Assembly (NCBI RefSeq): GCF_004136575.1
Contig: NZ_NOIQ01000003.1
Coordinates: 62,001 to 126,000 of the forward strand
Origin: Rothia koreensis
GTDB taxonomy: Bacteria > Actinomycetota > Actinomycetes > Actinomycetales > Micrococcaceae
Direction: 5' to 3'
DNA length: 64,000 nt
Shown here: one piece after another, positions 16,817 through 25,717 of the stretch
How the letters are laid out: each line of letters starts with the position of its first letter
Numbering within the stretch: position 1 is the stretch's first letter
Program-made: the position numbers and the translations under genes
Notes under the pieces: model-generated
The model's database searches: none
What the model saw: the letters and a program-made list of their open reading frames with translations, nothing else
Told to the model about the DNA's origin: nothing

Positions 16817-18172
16817 CTAGGGCGCCCCGACGTGCCGTGAAAAGGGCAGGGGCCGGTGCCGCGTCGTCGGCCGTCCGCGTCCCGGTGAGCCCGGGCCGCG
16901 CTGTTCGCGCCACCTGTGCAATTGCCGGGTTCTGTGGAACTCGCCGGCCCGATGATAATGCCGCTCGAGTTCGCGGGACGTCGCCGACCATGACTTGGCC
17001 TCCATCGCGCGCCTGCCGTTGATGGCCAACTCGGCCCGAGCGGACGGCTCGAGGAGCGACTCCACCGTGTCACGCAGCATGCCGAGATCACCCGGGCGGT
17101 ACAGACGGCCCGTGACGCCGTCCTCGATGATGTCCAACGGGCCCCCGCGCCCCACGGCCACCGTGGCAACTCCCGAAGCCATTGCTTCCTGGAGCGTCTG
17201 CCCGAACGTCTCGAACTCTCCGGGGTGAGCGAAGACGTCGAGGCTCGCCACGTGCTCGGCCAGGTCCGTGCCGGTGAGCTGACCCGTGAACGTCGCTCGG
17301 TGCAGCGTCGAAGCGAGCCGTGACGCATCCGGCCCGTCCCCGACAATCACGAGTTTGACCCCCGGCAAGGACTGGAGCACGCGCAGGTCCTCGACTTGCT
17401 TCTCCGAGGCCAGACGTCCGACGAAGCCGACGAGAGTCTCCCCGTCCCCGGCTCCGAGGCGGCGTCGCAGATCAGCATTGCGGCGATCCGGACGGAACAG
17501 CTCGGTGTCGACCCCGCGCCCCCACCGGAAGAGGCGGGGGACACCGAGGGTCTCCAGATACTCTGCCGAGGACCGGGAAGGAGCAAGCGTCAACGTCGCT
17601 TCCCGGTGGATCGCAGCGATGCGGTGGTCCGCCGTCGACTCGAGCCACGGCATCCCGTATCGATGCGTGTACGCCGCCACGTCCGTCTGATAGACCGCGA
17701 CACTGGGGATCCCGAGGTTTTTCGCCGCAGTCACGGCGCGTGCCCCCAGGACGAACGGCGAGGCGACGTGCACGACGTCGGGCTGGTAATCCACCATGAT
17801 CCTGCGCACGGCCGAGACCGTGCCCGCGGAGAACCGAAGGGTTCGATAGCCCGTGAGCGGCAGAGACGGCAGCCGCAGGGTCGGTACACCTTCCACGTCG
17901 TCGACCCACTGGCCCGGTGCGGGAAGGACGACGCCGGCACCTTCCGAAGGAGGCGCCGCGTCGTCTCCCCGCCGCCCACCGGGCGACGTCGTGTCGGTGG
18001 ATCGAACGGTCCTGGGGTGAGCCCAGTCCGAGGGTCTGAGGGCTCGGCCGGAGGGGGCGAGATGCATGACCTCATGCCCCATGCGGCGCAGATTCTCGGC
18101 GCTGCGCAGAAGGGAAGTGGTCACACCGCTCATGTGGGGGACAAATGATTCCGCAACCATCAGAATTCGCAC
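16817..18172 (-). CDS. Glycosyltransferase family 4, PimB/MgtA-like mannosyltransferase
   Basis: 451 aa from GTG 18172, giving the usual opening VRILMVAESFVPHMSGVTTS. ATG 18160 four codons later is the alternative. The N-terminal domain carries an acceptor site (about 1-195). The C-terminal Rossmann domain has VGFVGRLASEKQVE and the E-x7-E motif GEFETFGQTLQEAMASG, which binds the nucleotide sugar. Relatives in actinobacteria add mannose to phosphatidylinositol mannosides or glycolipids at the inner face of the membrane. The loop at about residues 50-90 is long and low-complexity, and the C-terminal tail is rich in Arg and Pro. Donor and acceptor are inferred from resemblance only. It is divergent from the DUF6350 gene. 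Confidence 0.85.
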   Translation of the reverse strand: MRILMVAESFVPHMSGVTTSLLRSAENLRRMGHEVMHLAPSGRALRPSDWAHPRTVRSTDTTSPGGRRGDDAAPPSEGAGVVLPAPGQWVDDVEGVPTLRLPSLPLTGYRTLRFSAGTVSAVRRIMVDYQPDVVHVASPFVLGARAVTAAKNLGIPSVAVYQTDVAAYTHRYGMPWLESTADHRIAAIHREATLTLAPSRSSAEYLETLGVPRLFRWGRGVDTELFRPDRRNADLRRRLGAGDGETLVGFVGRLASEKQVEDLRVLQSLPGVKLVIVGDGPDASRLASTLHRATFTGQLTGTDLAEHVASLDVFAHPGEFETFGQTLQEAMASGVATVAVGRGGPLDIIEDGVTGRLYRPGDLGMLRDTVESLLEPSARAELAINGRRAMEAKSWSATSRELERHYHRAGEFHRTRQLHRWREQRGPGSPGRGRPTTRHRPLPFSRHVGAP

Positions 18173-18280
18173 ACTCCTAGAACAACCGCCGATTCCGAAC
18201 ATGGGGTGAAGCCGTGAGGGACTTCGGATTGCCTGTGGATTAAAAGCCAAACGCCCGCGCGCGTGACATGATGAGAGGCG

Positions 18281-20248
18281 ATGATGAAGACGCCTCGCAG
18301 ACCCCCGCGCTCCCGGTCATTGCCCATGCCGCTGTGGCTCCAGGCCATGATCGAAATACTCCTGACCAGCATCGCTTCGCTGGTCGTCGTCCTCGTCGTG
18401 CTCCTGATCGGATGGGCCTCCCTCGGGTTCGTCGGCTCGCCGGCAACGGTCGTGGCGGCGACGGGCCAGGTGTGGCTGGCGGGCCACGGCGTGGACCTGC
18501 ACCTGAATATCCCCATGACGGACAACGCGCAGGCCGTCAGCGGAGTCGCGAGGCTGACGCCGCTCGGGCTGACCCTGGTGCTGCTCCTCTTCGCACGGCG
18601 AGCAGGCAAGCGGCTCGCGCGGGCGTCCTACGAGGGCCAGTTCTGGCAGGCCCTGGTCGGGGCCGGGCTGGTCTACATGGCCATCGGCGTCGCGCTGAGC
18701 CTCGTGACGAGCACCTCGGCGCTGTCGACCAACCCCTTGGTGTCCGCGATCGTGCCGCTCGGCGTGCTCCTGGTCGGGATGTTCTGGGGCGGGCACAAGG
18801 TCGCGGGCTCCTGGTTGCGTCTGGTCGGCATCGACCCGCAGGAGCTCTCCGACCGGTACAGCCAGTATTCCAAGTGGGCCGGGGCCTACCTGGTCTCTCT
18901 GATTCGCGCGGCCTGGGTCGGTTTCATGGGCCTCATCGCGACCGGCGCCCTCCTGGCCGGTGTCTCGATCTTCTTCCACTGGAACCGCATGATCGCGCTG
19001 TACCAGGGCCTGCATGGCGGCTTCCTCGGGGACCTCTCGGTGACCTTGTTGCAGTTCGCCCTGTTGCCCAATCTGATTGTCTTCGCTCTCGCCTGGGGGA
19101 GCGGCGCCGGATTCTCCGTCGGGGAGGGGACCCTGGTGTCACCTGCGACCACGCACGCAGGCGCGCTGCCCTCCCTCCCGGTCCTGGGGGCCGTACCCGC
19201 GGACGCCACGGCCTGGGCCTACGTTGTTCTGGCCCTGCCGATTCTCGCCGGTGCGCTCGCGGGGTGGTATTTCATTCGTGAGGGCGAGAACCACCTCGAC
19301 GAATGGTTCGCCCTCAAACTGTCCTGGCGTTGGCTCGCCGCCGTGCTCTCGGGGCTGACCCTGGCCATCGGCCTGGGCATCCTGGTCGGTCTTGGCGCAT
19401 GTCTCCTGGCGGCCATGGCCCACGGATCGTTGGGTGTCGGCAGGTTCACTGATTTCGGTCCCAACCCTTGGGTCACGGGCATCTGGGCGGCGGTGACCGT
19501 TGCGATCGGCGCCGTGATCGGTCAGTTGGTCGGTCCGTGGATCGAACACGATCCGGCCACGGACGTCGAGCCCGAGCCGCGGTCGAAGCGCCCGACCAAG
19601 GAGGCCTCGAGCACGGAGAAGTCGTCCAAGGGTGCGCGGCGTACGACGGCGGCCACGACGTCGTCGAGCAGCTCGACCGGGACGACCGGCCGGGCAACCT
19701 CCCGAGACGGAGCCTCGGCCTCGAATACCTCGAAGCGGACGGCGTCGACCCGAACGGCGTCCGGGGCGGGCGCCTCACGAGCCGGAGCAACCCACGGGTC
19801 CGGCTCGAAGACTCGATCTGCTTCCGCGCCCGCCTCATCGACGTCGGGATCGTCCGAGCACGGATCGGGGGAGCGACCGACCAAGGTCACGGCCTCTTCC
19901 CGCAAGGTGGCACAGGAACCGATCGAAGCCGACTCCGCGTCGAATGAGGCCGAAGCGACCACAACCGGAACCGGCGCCGGAGACTCGGCCCTGCCCTGGG
20001 CCGGCCCCGGAGCAACCGGATCTGCCGCCGAGCAGGACGGGGCCGGTCAGGCACGGGACGAGAAGGACACGCGTCCGGATTCGGCGGCCGAGCAATCCAG
20101 CGGGTCGTCGGAGGCCTCGTCGACCTCGGCCGCGGGCGCTTCCGGGGATGCCCAGGAGAGCGGGTCGGCCCCGACGGAGCCCGAGGAACCGCACGCGGTC
20201 CCCGAGAAACGCCCCGTCATCGGGCGGCCGAAACGTCGTCGTCGCTGA
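18281..20248 (+). CDS. DUF6350-family multi-pass membrane protein with long disordered tail
   Basis: 655 aa. ATG 18281 follows GAGAGGCG. Residues 20-420 contain about ten hydrophobic helices, with characteristic actinobacterial segments (MTDNAQAVSGVARLTPLGL, GFSVGEGTLVSP). The last ~230 residues are a Ser/Thr/Ala/Glu-rich, mostly charged tail ending in RPVIGRPKRRRR. In actinobacteria this family is regularly found before purN-purH, and some copies are labelled cell-division protein PerM-like. I do not know its function. The purN gene on the same strand has its own promoter, and a small membrane gene lies between them on the opposite strand. Confidence 0.75.
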   Translation: MMKTPRRPPRSRSLPMPLWLQAMIEILLTSIASLVVVLVVLLIGWASLGFVGSPATVVAATGQVWLAGHGVDLHLNIPMTDNAQAVSGVARLTPLGLTLVLLLFARRAGKRLARASYEGQFWQALVGAGLVYMAIGVALSLVTSTSALSTNPLVSAIVPLGVLLVGMFWGGHKVAGSWLRLVGIDPQELSDRYSQYSKWAGAYLVSLIRAAWVGFMGLIATGALLAGVSIFFHWNRMIALYQGLHGGFLGDLSVTLLQFALLPNLIVFALAWGSGAGFSVGEGTLVSPATTHAGALPSLPVLGAVPADATAWAYVVLALPILAGALAGWYFIREGENHLDEWFALKLSWRWLAAVLSGLTLAIGLGILVGLGACLLAAMAHGSLGVGRFTDFGPNPWVTGIWAAVTVAIGAVIGQLVGPWIEHDPATDVEPEPRSKRPTKEASSTEKSSKGARRTTAATTSSSSSTGTTGRATSRDGASASNTSKRTASTRTASGAGASRAGATHGSGSKTRSASAPASSTSGSSEHGSGERPTKVTASSRKVAQEPIEADSASNEAEATTTGTGAGDSALPWAGPGATGSAAEQDGAGQARDEKDTRPDSAAEQSSGSSEASSTSAAGASGDAQESGSAPTEPEEPHAVPEKRPVIGRPKRRRR

Positions 20249-20270
20249 CCGCGACGTCGACGCGGCGGCG

Positions 20271-20693
20271 TCACCAGTGGATCTTGCTCATCATGGAATC
20301 GTAGAGACTCTGTCGGCAGCCGTCCCCCGAGGAAATGGTCAGCGAGTTCTCGACGCATTCACGGTACTCGGAAGTCACTCCCCACAGGGCAAGATTCACG
20401 CCGGCGTTGGCGGCGAAATAAAGGTCGGCCAGAAGGACGAGCGACAGGACGACGTACCCGATCCAGCCCGCGCGGATCCGCTTCAACGCGACCATGGTCA
20501 GGATGCACCAGAGCGCGGCCGCAATCATGAGGATCATGGACACGACCAGAGCCGCCGCCCCGACGGGCGACGTGGAGAGCAGACTGGCCACGAGCCCCGC
20601 GACCGACAGCAGAATCGTGATCCGCGACCGATAAACCAGTGAGTGATGATGCCGTGGATTCGTCTGGTCCTCTGCGGGGCTGGGTGATGTCAT
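20271..20693 (-). CDS. Small predicted membrane protein
   Basis: 140 aa, starting at ATG 20693 behind a symmetrical divergent promoter. After a polar, His-containing N-terminus (residues 1-22) there are three hydrophobic helices at about 25-40, 45-69 and 77-95. A short extracytoplasmic-looking tail follows with two cysteines (Cys113 and Cys126) that could form a disulfide. I recognise no family with certainty. The real gene is only the last part of a much longer open frame, and its composition before the ATG is not protein-like. Divergence from purN and the shared promoter region suggest possible co-regulation. Confidence 0.65.
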   Translation of the reverse strand: MTSPSPAEDQTNPRHHHSLVYRSRITILLSVAGLVASLLSTSPVGAAALVVSMILMIAAALWCILTMVALKRIRAGWIGYVVLSLVLLADLYFAANAGVNLALWGVTSEYRECVENSLTISSGDGCRQSLYDSMMSKIHW

Positions 20694-20697
20694 GTCG

Positions 20698-20728
20698 TCA
20701 ACCCTACCGGCCGTATCGGTAGGGTTGA
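20698..20728. promoter_or_regulatory. Symmetrical divergent leaderless promoters forming a perfect inverted repeat
   Basis: TCAACCCTACCG (20698-20709) and CGGTAGGGTTGA (20717-20728) are a perfect 12-bp inverted repeat with a 7-bp spacer. Each arm holds a TAGGGT -10-like box that ends 7 nt before an ATG: purN at 20733 and the membrane gene at 20693. Each promoter's -35 region therefore lies within the other's -10 region. Confidence 0.6.
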
Positions 20729-20732
20729 TCGC

Positions 20733-21296
20733 ATGCGAATAGTGGTCATGGTCTCCGGCTCCGGAACCAATCTTCAGTCTCTGCTGGATGCCGTTCGGGC
20801 CGGAACGCTCGACGCCGATGTGGTCGCGGTCGGTGCGGACAAACCGTGCCGTGGCATCGAACGAGCCAGCGAGGCCGGAATCGAGGACTTCGTGGTCCTG
20901 CCGGGCGACTACCCGGACCGCGCGGCGTGGAACCGGGCCCTCGAGGAAAAAATCGCCTCGTACGATCCGGACTACGTGGTTTTCGCCGGATTCATGCGCA
21001 TCGTGGATGCTCGGCTGGTGGCTCGGTTCGAGCGGAGGATCATCAATACGCATCCCGCGTTGTTGCCGTCCTTCCCCGGCGCCCACGGCGTGCGGGACGC
21101 CCTCGCCCACGGCGTCAAAATCACGGGGGTCACGGTCCACCTCGTGGACTCCGGCGTGGACACCGGACCCATCCTGGCCCAGGCCGCGGTGCCCGTCCTG
21201 GACAACGACGACGAGCAGACCCTCCACGAACGCATCAAGCAGGAGGAGCGGACACTGCTCGTAACCACCATCAAGAACTTGGCGACCTGCCCATAG
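20733..21296 (+). CDS. purN: Phosphoribosylglycinamide formyltransferase
   Basis: 187 aa. It transfers a formyl group from 10-formyltetrahydrofolate to GAR, the third step of purine synthesis, in the cytosol. The GAR-binding loop MVSGSGTNLQSLLDAV opens the protein. The catalytic triad is visible as Asn105 and His107 (INTHPALLPSF) and Asp143 (LVDSGVDTGPI). The length is slightly under the 200 aa of many homologues. It has no ribosome-binding site and is probably translated from a leaderless message. purH follows 54 bp later, so the two probably form one unit, together with one-carbon supply from glyA-folD at 34-36 kb. Confidence 0.95.
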   Translation: MRIVVMVSGSGTNLQSLLDAVRAGTLDADVVAVGADKPCRGIERASEAGIEDFVVLPGDYPDRAAWNRALEEKIASYDPDYVVFAGFMRIVDARLVARFERRIINTHPALLPSFPGAHGVRDALAHGVKITGVTVHLVDSGVDTGPILAQAAVPVLDNDDEQTLHERIKQEERTLLVTTIKNLATCP

Positions 21297-21350
21297 ACTG
21301 GACGTCGTCACCCACAAGCAGTCAGCCAGAACCGAAGAGTTGGAGTTTCC

Positions 21351-22961
21351 GTGTCCCTGACCGAACTGGACCGTGTGCCGTTCAAGAGAGCCCTGATTTC
21401 CGTTTTCGACAAGACCGGGCTGGACGACCTTGCCCGCGGCCTGCACGAGGCCGGCGTGGACATCGTCTCCACGGGTTCCACGGCACAGAAAATCAAGGAC
21501 GCCGGCGTCCCGGTCACGGAGGTCGCCGAGATCACCGAGTTCCCCGAATGCCTCGAGGGGCGGGTCAAGACGCTGCACCCGCGGATCCACGCAGGAATCC
21601 TCGCCGATCGTCGCAAGAGCGACCACGTCCAGCAGCTCTCTGACCTGGGCGTCGAGCCTTTCGACCTCGTCGTCGTCAACCTGTACCCCTTCGCCGACAC
21701 CGTCGCTTCGGGCGCCGGCGAAGAGGACATCATCGAGAAGATCGACATCGGGGGCCCCTCGATGGTCCGTGCGGCAGCGAAGAACCACCACAGCGTGTCG
21801 GTCGTCGTGGATCCGAAGCAGTACGAGCGCGTCGTCGAGGCCGCCCGCGGCGGAGGGTTCGATCTGGCCGAAAGGCGGCGGTTGGCGGCGGGAGCCTTCT
21901 CCCACACGGCCGCCTACGACACCGCCGTGGCAACCTGGACCCAGCAGCAATTCGCCCAGGACCCGGACGCCAACTTCTGGCCGCCCTACGCCGGCATGGG
22001 CTTCGAACGCTCGGAATCCTTGCGGTACGGGGAGAACCCGCACCAGCGCGGAGCCCTGTACGTCGACCCCGCGGCCGCTCCCGGCATCGCTCAGGCGGAA
22101 CAGCTCGGCGGCAAGGACATGTCCTACAACAACTACGTGGACGGCGACGCCGCCCTCCGCGCGGCCTACGACTTCGACGATCCCGCGGTCGCCGTGATCA
22201 AGCACAACAATCCCTGCGGCATCGCGGTGGCCGGCCCCGACGCGGAGGACCCCATCGCGGAAGCGCACCGCAAGGCCCACGCCTGCGACCCGCTGTCCGC
22301 ATACGGTGGCGTGATCGCGGCCAACCGCGAGGTGACCCGCGGAATGGCCGAGACGGTCAAGGGGATCTTCACCGAAGTGATTATTGCGCCGTCCTATGAG
22401 CCCGAAGCCCTCGAACTCCTCCGGACGAAAAAGAACCTCAGGATCCTGGTTCTTCCCGAGGGCTTCGAGCGCGGATCCGTCGAATACCGGCAGGTGTCCG
22501 GGGGCGCCCTGTTCCAGCAGAGCGACCGCTTGCAGGCCGAAGGCGACGACCCGTCGACGTGGAGCCTCGTGGCCGGGTCCGCGGCGGACGAGAAAACGCT
22601 TCAGGACTTGGCCTTCGCGTGGCGTGCCCTGCGTTCGGCCAAGTCCAACGCGATCCTTCTGGCCGACGACGGCGCCGCCGTCGGCATCGGCATGGGTCAG
22701 GTCAACCGAGTCGATTCGTGCAAGCTCTCGGTCGAACGAGCCAACTCCTTGGGCCAGGACGGCCAGGAGAGAGCCCGCGGCGCCGTGGCAGCGTCCGATG
22801 CCTTCTTCCCCTTCGCCGACGGCCTCGAGGTCCTGCTGGAATCCGGTGTGCGCGCCGTCGTCCAACCGGGCGGTTCGATCCGCGACGAGGAAGTCATCGA
22901 GGCGGCCGAGAAGGCTGGCGTGACCATGTACGTGACGGGCTCGCGTCACTTCTTCCACTAG
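21351..22961 (+). CDS. purH: Bifunctional AICAR formyltransferase / IMP cyclohydrolase
   Basis: 536 aa, full length. The start is GTG 21351, 5 nt after GGAG. The N-terminal IMP cyclohydrolase domain (1-~150) begins [19 protein letters not shown] and has [10 protein letters not shown] and [14 protein letters not shown]. The C-terminal AICAR transformylase domain has [12 protein letters not shown], the KHNNPCGIA motif with its catalytic Lys and His, and ends [19 protein letters not shown]. It carries out the last two steps of IMP synthesis. It lies downstream of purN on the same strand. Confidence 0.97.
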   Translation: MSLTELDRVPFKRALISVFDKTGLDDLARGLHEAGVDIVSTGSTAQKIKDAGVPVTEVAEITEFPECLEGRVKTLHPRIHAGILADRRKSDHVQQLSDLGVEPFDLVVVNLYPFADTVASGAGEEDIIEKIDIGGPSMVRAAAKNHHSVSVVVDPKQYERVVEAARGGGFDLAERRRLAAGAFSHTAAYDTAVATWTQQQFAQDPDANFWPPYAGMGFERSESLRYGENPHQRGALYVDPAAAPGIAQAEQLGGKDMSYNNYVDGDAALRAAYDFDDPAVAVIKHNNPCGIAVAGPDAEDPIAEAHRKAHACDPLSAYGGVIAANREVTRGMAETVKGIFTEVIIAPSYEPEALELLRTKKNLRILVLPEGFERGSVEYRQVSGGALFQQSDRLQAEGDDPSTWSLVAGSAADEKTLQDLAFAWRALRSAKSNAILLADDGAAVGIGMGQVNRVDSCKLSVERANSLGQDGQERARGAVAASDAFFPFADGLEVLLESGVRAVVQPGGSIRDEEVIEAAEKAGVTMYVTGSRHFFH

Positions 22962-23027
22962 GACGGTTGCCGGCGGCACGCCGCTTCCCTCCACGCGATC
23001 GACCTGACAGGTCTCGTTCGGGCAGGG

Positions 23028-23051
23028 GCGCGGCGGCCGGCGACGCCGCGC
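23028..23051 (+). terminator. Possible weak terminator after purH
   Basis: GCGCGGCG (23028-23035) pairs with CGCCGCGC (23044-23051) around an 8-nt loop. It lies 66 bp after the purH stop and before the promoter of the LacI-type regulator. No T run follows. Confidence 0.35.
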
Positions 23052-23096
23052 GCTCACCTCTGGGGTGGGACCGCTCGGCGGTGGCGGGCGAAGCAA

Positions 23097-23126
23097 TTGA
23101 CCCTCCGGGTCGAGGGGGACCAAAAT
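23097..23126 (+). promoter_or_regulatory. Leaderless promoter of the LacI-type regulator
   Basis: TTGACC (23097-23102), an 18-nt spacer and CAAAAT (23121-23126) end 6 nt before ATG 23133. The -35 box contains an in-frame TTG, which would be misread as a start codon if the promoter were overlooked. Confidence 0.65.
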
Positions 23127-23132
23127 CAGGTC

Positions 23133-24152
23133 ATGCGCAGTGACGGGGACAACGAGGCGGGCGAATCAGTGACCATCTACGATGTGGCTGCTGAAGCCGG
23201 AGTCGCCGCATCCACCGTCTCCAGGACCTTTTCCCGGCCCGGCCGGGTTTCCTACTCCACGGCGGAGAAAGTGCGTGCCGCGGCAGAACGCATCGGGTAC
23301 CGGACCGAGGCCGTGGCGCGCGCCTCCGCTGCCGGTGGATCGGCAACGAAGACGCTGGGCCTTGTGGTCGCGGACATCGCCAACCCCGTATTCATCGAGA
23401 TGGTGCGGGGTGCGGAGTACGCCGCGTCGCAGGCGGGGCTCACGGTGGTCTTCTCCAATGCCCGCGAGAACGGCAAGCGCGAGTACGAGGCGCTGAACCG
23501 CGCCCTGCCGACGGTCGACGGACTGCTTCTCGCGGGGTCCCGACTGCCGGACACCACAATCCGCACTGTCGCCAAACAGAAGGCGATGGTCGTCATGAAC
23601 CGAGAGGTGCGCGGCGTCGCGTCGGTCGTGATCGACCAGCGCGAAGGTGCCCGCACCGCGGCCGAACATCTGGCGAGCCACGGGGCACGCAGCATCGCCT
23701 ACCTCTCGGGCCCCGAACGATCGTGGGCCGACGGCATGCGGTGGACGGGGGTCCGTGATGCGGCGGCCGCGCTCGGGATCGAGGCCCGGCGGCTGGGCCC
23801 GTTCCTGCCCACCATGACCGGCGGACAACGTGCCGCCGAAACGTGGTTGGGCTCCCGCACGGACGGCGTGATCGCCTACAACGACCTGATGGCCCTCAGC
23901 TTCATGCAGACCGTCCAGATCCGGGGCCTGGAGGTTCCGGACGACGTCGGCATCGTGGGTTTCGACGACCTGCTGGCCTCCCGCCTGACCAGGCCCCAGC
24001 TGAGTACGGTCGTCGGGCCGCTCGAACGCATGGGTGCCACGGCTGCGGCCCACGTGATGGCGATAGCGAACGGGGCACAGGCCACCACGGACCGGCCGGT
24101 CGTCATGCCCGCACGATTGATTGCTCGGGGCAGCTCGGAGCCGCAGCCCTGA
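23133..24152 (+). CDS. LacI/GalR-family transcriptional regulator
   Basis: 339 aa. I place the start at ATG 23133 because the upstream in-frame codons form the promoter. The helix-turn-helix (about residues 13-57) is VTIYDVAAEAGVAASTVSRT followed by the hinge-helix region. The remaining periplasmic-binding-protein-like domain binds an effector (LGLVVADIANPVFIEMVRG; VGIVGFDDLLASRLTRPQLS). It lies 156 bp upstream of a hexuronate operon on the same strand. It most likely represses that operon and is released by a uronate or an intermediate. Palindromes upstream of uxaC fit this role. Confidence 0.9.
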   Translation: MRSDGDNEAGESVTIYDVAAEAGVAASTVSRTFSRPGRVSYSTAEKVRAAAERIGYRTEAVARASAAGGSATKTLGLVVADIANPVFIEMVRGAEYAASQAGLTVVFSNARENGKREYEALNRALPTVDGLLLAGSRLPDTTIRTVAKQKAMVVMNREVRGVASVVIDQREGARTAAEHLASHGARSIAYLSGPERSWADGMRWTGVRDAAAALGIEARRLGPFLPTMTGGQRAAETWLGSRTDGVIAYNDLMALSFMQTVQIRGLEVPDDVGIVGFDDLLASRLTRPQLSTVVGPLERMGATAAAHVMAIANGAQATTDRPVVMPARLIARGSSEPQP

Positions 24153-24251
24153 GTGCACGGCGTGCCGTCGACGGCCGTCTGCTGGCGCAGCTCTGGTGAC
24201 CGGCCGCCGCACGTCGACCGGTTGCCGAGGCTTCGTCGGGATCTGGCCTGG

Positions 24252-24301
24252 TGGCAACTCATGGCAACCGTTGCACGTGTCACCACGTCCCGACGTGCAA
24301 T
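24252..24301 (+). promoter_or_regulatory. Operator-like repeats and promoter upstream of uxaC
   Basis: GCAAC-C-GTTGC (24264-24274) is a perfect palindrome. TTGCACGT (24271-24278) recurs inverted as ACGTGCAA (24293-24300). TGGCAAC occurs twice, 10 bp apart (24252, 24262). TTGCAC (24271) and TGCAAT (24296-24301) may serve as -35 and -10 boxes, ending 6 nt before ATG 24308, so a bound repressor would cover the promoter. Confidence 0.5.
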
Positions 24302-24307
24302 GGACTC

Positions 24308-25717
24308 ATGACACAGTCCATTGCCACACACCCCGATCGGCTCCTCCCCGCGGACCCTGCGACGCGGACCATCGCGCGGGAACTCGTGGAGGTCGCCGAG
24401 ACACTTCCGTTGCTCTCTCCGCATGGGCACGTTCCGGCGGAGGCCATCGCGCGCAATGATGCGTTCCCGGATCCCGCGGCCTTGCTGATCAGCCCGGACC
24501 ATTATGTGTATCGCTTGCTCAACGCCGACGGCGTGAATCTGGAGGAGGTCAACGCAGGCACCTCCGACGCCGCCGACCCGCGTGACGTCTGGCGGGCCTT
24601 CTGCAAGCGGTGGGAGCTCTTCGACGGCACGGCATCCGGGTACTGGCTCCGCCGCGAGCTGGTCACCGTCTTCGGCATCGACGACGCCACGATCGATGGG
24701 GCCCACGCCGACGAACTCTACGACCGGATCTCCGACGTGCTGGCACGGCCCGCCTTCCGTCCGCGGCAGTTGTTCCGGGACTTCGGTCTGGAAGTCCTGG
24801 CGACCACGGATGATCCGCTGGACGATCTGTCGGCGCACCGACAGCTGGCAGAGGACCAGGATTTTGCGGGGAAGGTCCTTCCCACGTTCCGCCCGGACGC
24901 CTACGTCAAATTCTGGAATCCGTCCTTCGCCACGAACGCCGATCGACTCGTCCAGGAAGCCGGCGACGGTCTGTCCGGGTACCGGGGCTATCTCCGCGGC
25001 ATGGAGAATCGTCGTCGTCACTTCGTGGGCAACGGCGCGGTCTCGGCCGATCACGGTGTGTGGCGGCCCGAAGCCGTCCGTTTGGACGACGCCGAGGCGG
25101 CCGAACTGTTCGAGAAGGGCATCTCGGGCACGGCCACGGAGGCGGAGGCCCTGCGGTTCGAGGCGAACATGACCTACCAGTTCGCCCGGATGTCCGCGGA
25201 CGACGGCCTGACCATGACGATCCACCCTGGTTCCTATCGCGACCACAGCACGCACACGGTCGAACGCTTCGGCCCGGATACGGGCAACGACATCCCCTTC
25301 GCGGTCGACTTCACCCGGGGTCTGCAACCGTTGCTGTCCGATTTCGGCAATTCTGACGATTTCAACCTGGTGCTCTTCACGCTCGACGAGACCACGTTCT
25401 CGCGGGAGATCGCGCCCCTCGCCGGGTTCTACAGGGCGGTCTACGCGGGCGCCCCCTGGTGGTTCCTGGACGAGCCGGACGCGATGCACAGATTCCGCGC
25501 GGCGACGACCGGGACCCTCGGATTCTCCCGAAGCTCCGGTTTCATCGACGACACGCGAGCGTTCTGCTCCATACCGGCCCGTCACGACGCCGCCCGCCGC
25601 GTCGACGCCGGCTTTCTGGCCAGGCTTGTGGTCGAGCACCGCATCACCGAGGAGCGTGCCCGCACGGCGATGGTCGAGCTCACGGACACGAATCCCCGAA
25701 AGGTCTTCAACCTATGA
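24308..25717 (+). CDS. uxaC: Glucuronate (uronate) isomerase
   Basis: 469 aa, the standard length. It converts D-glucuronate to D-fructuronate and D-galacturonate to D-tagaturonate. The N-terminal metal motif of this amidohydrolase family is LLSPHGHVPAEAI. Other family segments are RPRQLFRDFGLEVLATTDDP, MTIHPGSYRDHS, VEHRITEERA and the closing N-P-R-K-V-F. The start at ATG 24308 fits family length. An in-frame GTG at 24251 lies in the operator region. Its stop overlaps the next start by 4 bp (ATGA). It is the first gene of a five-gene sugar-acid operon behind the LacI-type regulator. Confidence 0.93.
   Translation: MTQSIATHPDRLLPADPATRTIARELVEVAETLPLLSPHGHVPAEAIARNDAFPDPAALLISPDHYVYRLLNADGVNLEEVNAGTSDAADPRDVWRAFCKRWELFDGTASGYWLRRELVTVFGIDDATIDGAHADELYDRISDVLARPAFRPRQLFRDFGLEVLATTDDPLDDLSAHRQLAEDQDFAGKVLPTFRPDAYVKFWNPSFATNADRLVQEAGDGLSGYRGYLRGMENRRRHFVGNGAVSADHGVWRPEAVRLDDAEAAELFEKGISGTATEAEALRFEANMTYQFARMSADDGLTMTIHPGSYRDHSTHTVERFGPDTGNDIPFAVDFTRGLQPLLSDFGNSDDFNLVLFTLDETTFSREIAPLAGFYRAVYAGAPWWFLDEPDAMHRFRAATTGTLGFSRSSGFIDDTRAFCSIPARHDAARRVDAGFLARLVVEHRITEERARTAMVELTDTNPRKVFNL

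Noticed and set aside
20694-23123. Long minus-strand open frame running from purH back into the small membrane gene
   Set aside because: It lies antisense to purN and purH, which are certain. Only the last 140 codons, after ATG 20693, have membrane-protein character and a promoter.
24251-24307. Extended uxaC start at GTG 24251
   Set aside because: The added codons are the operator and promoter repeats. Family length and the TGCAAT box support ATG 24308.
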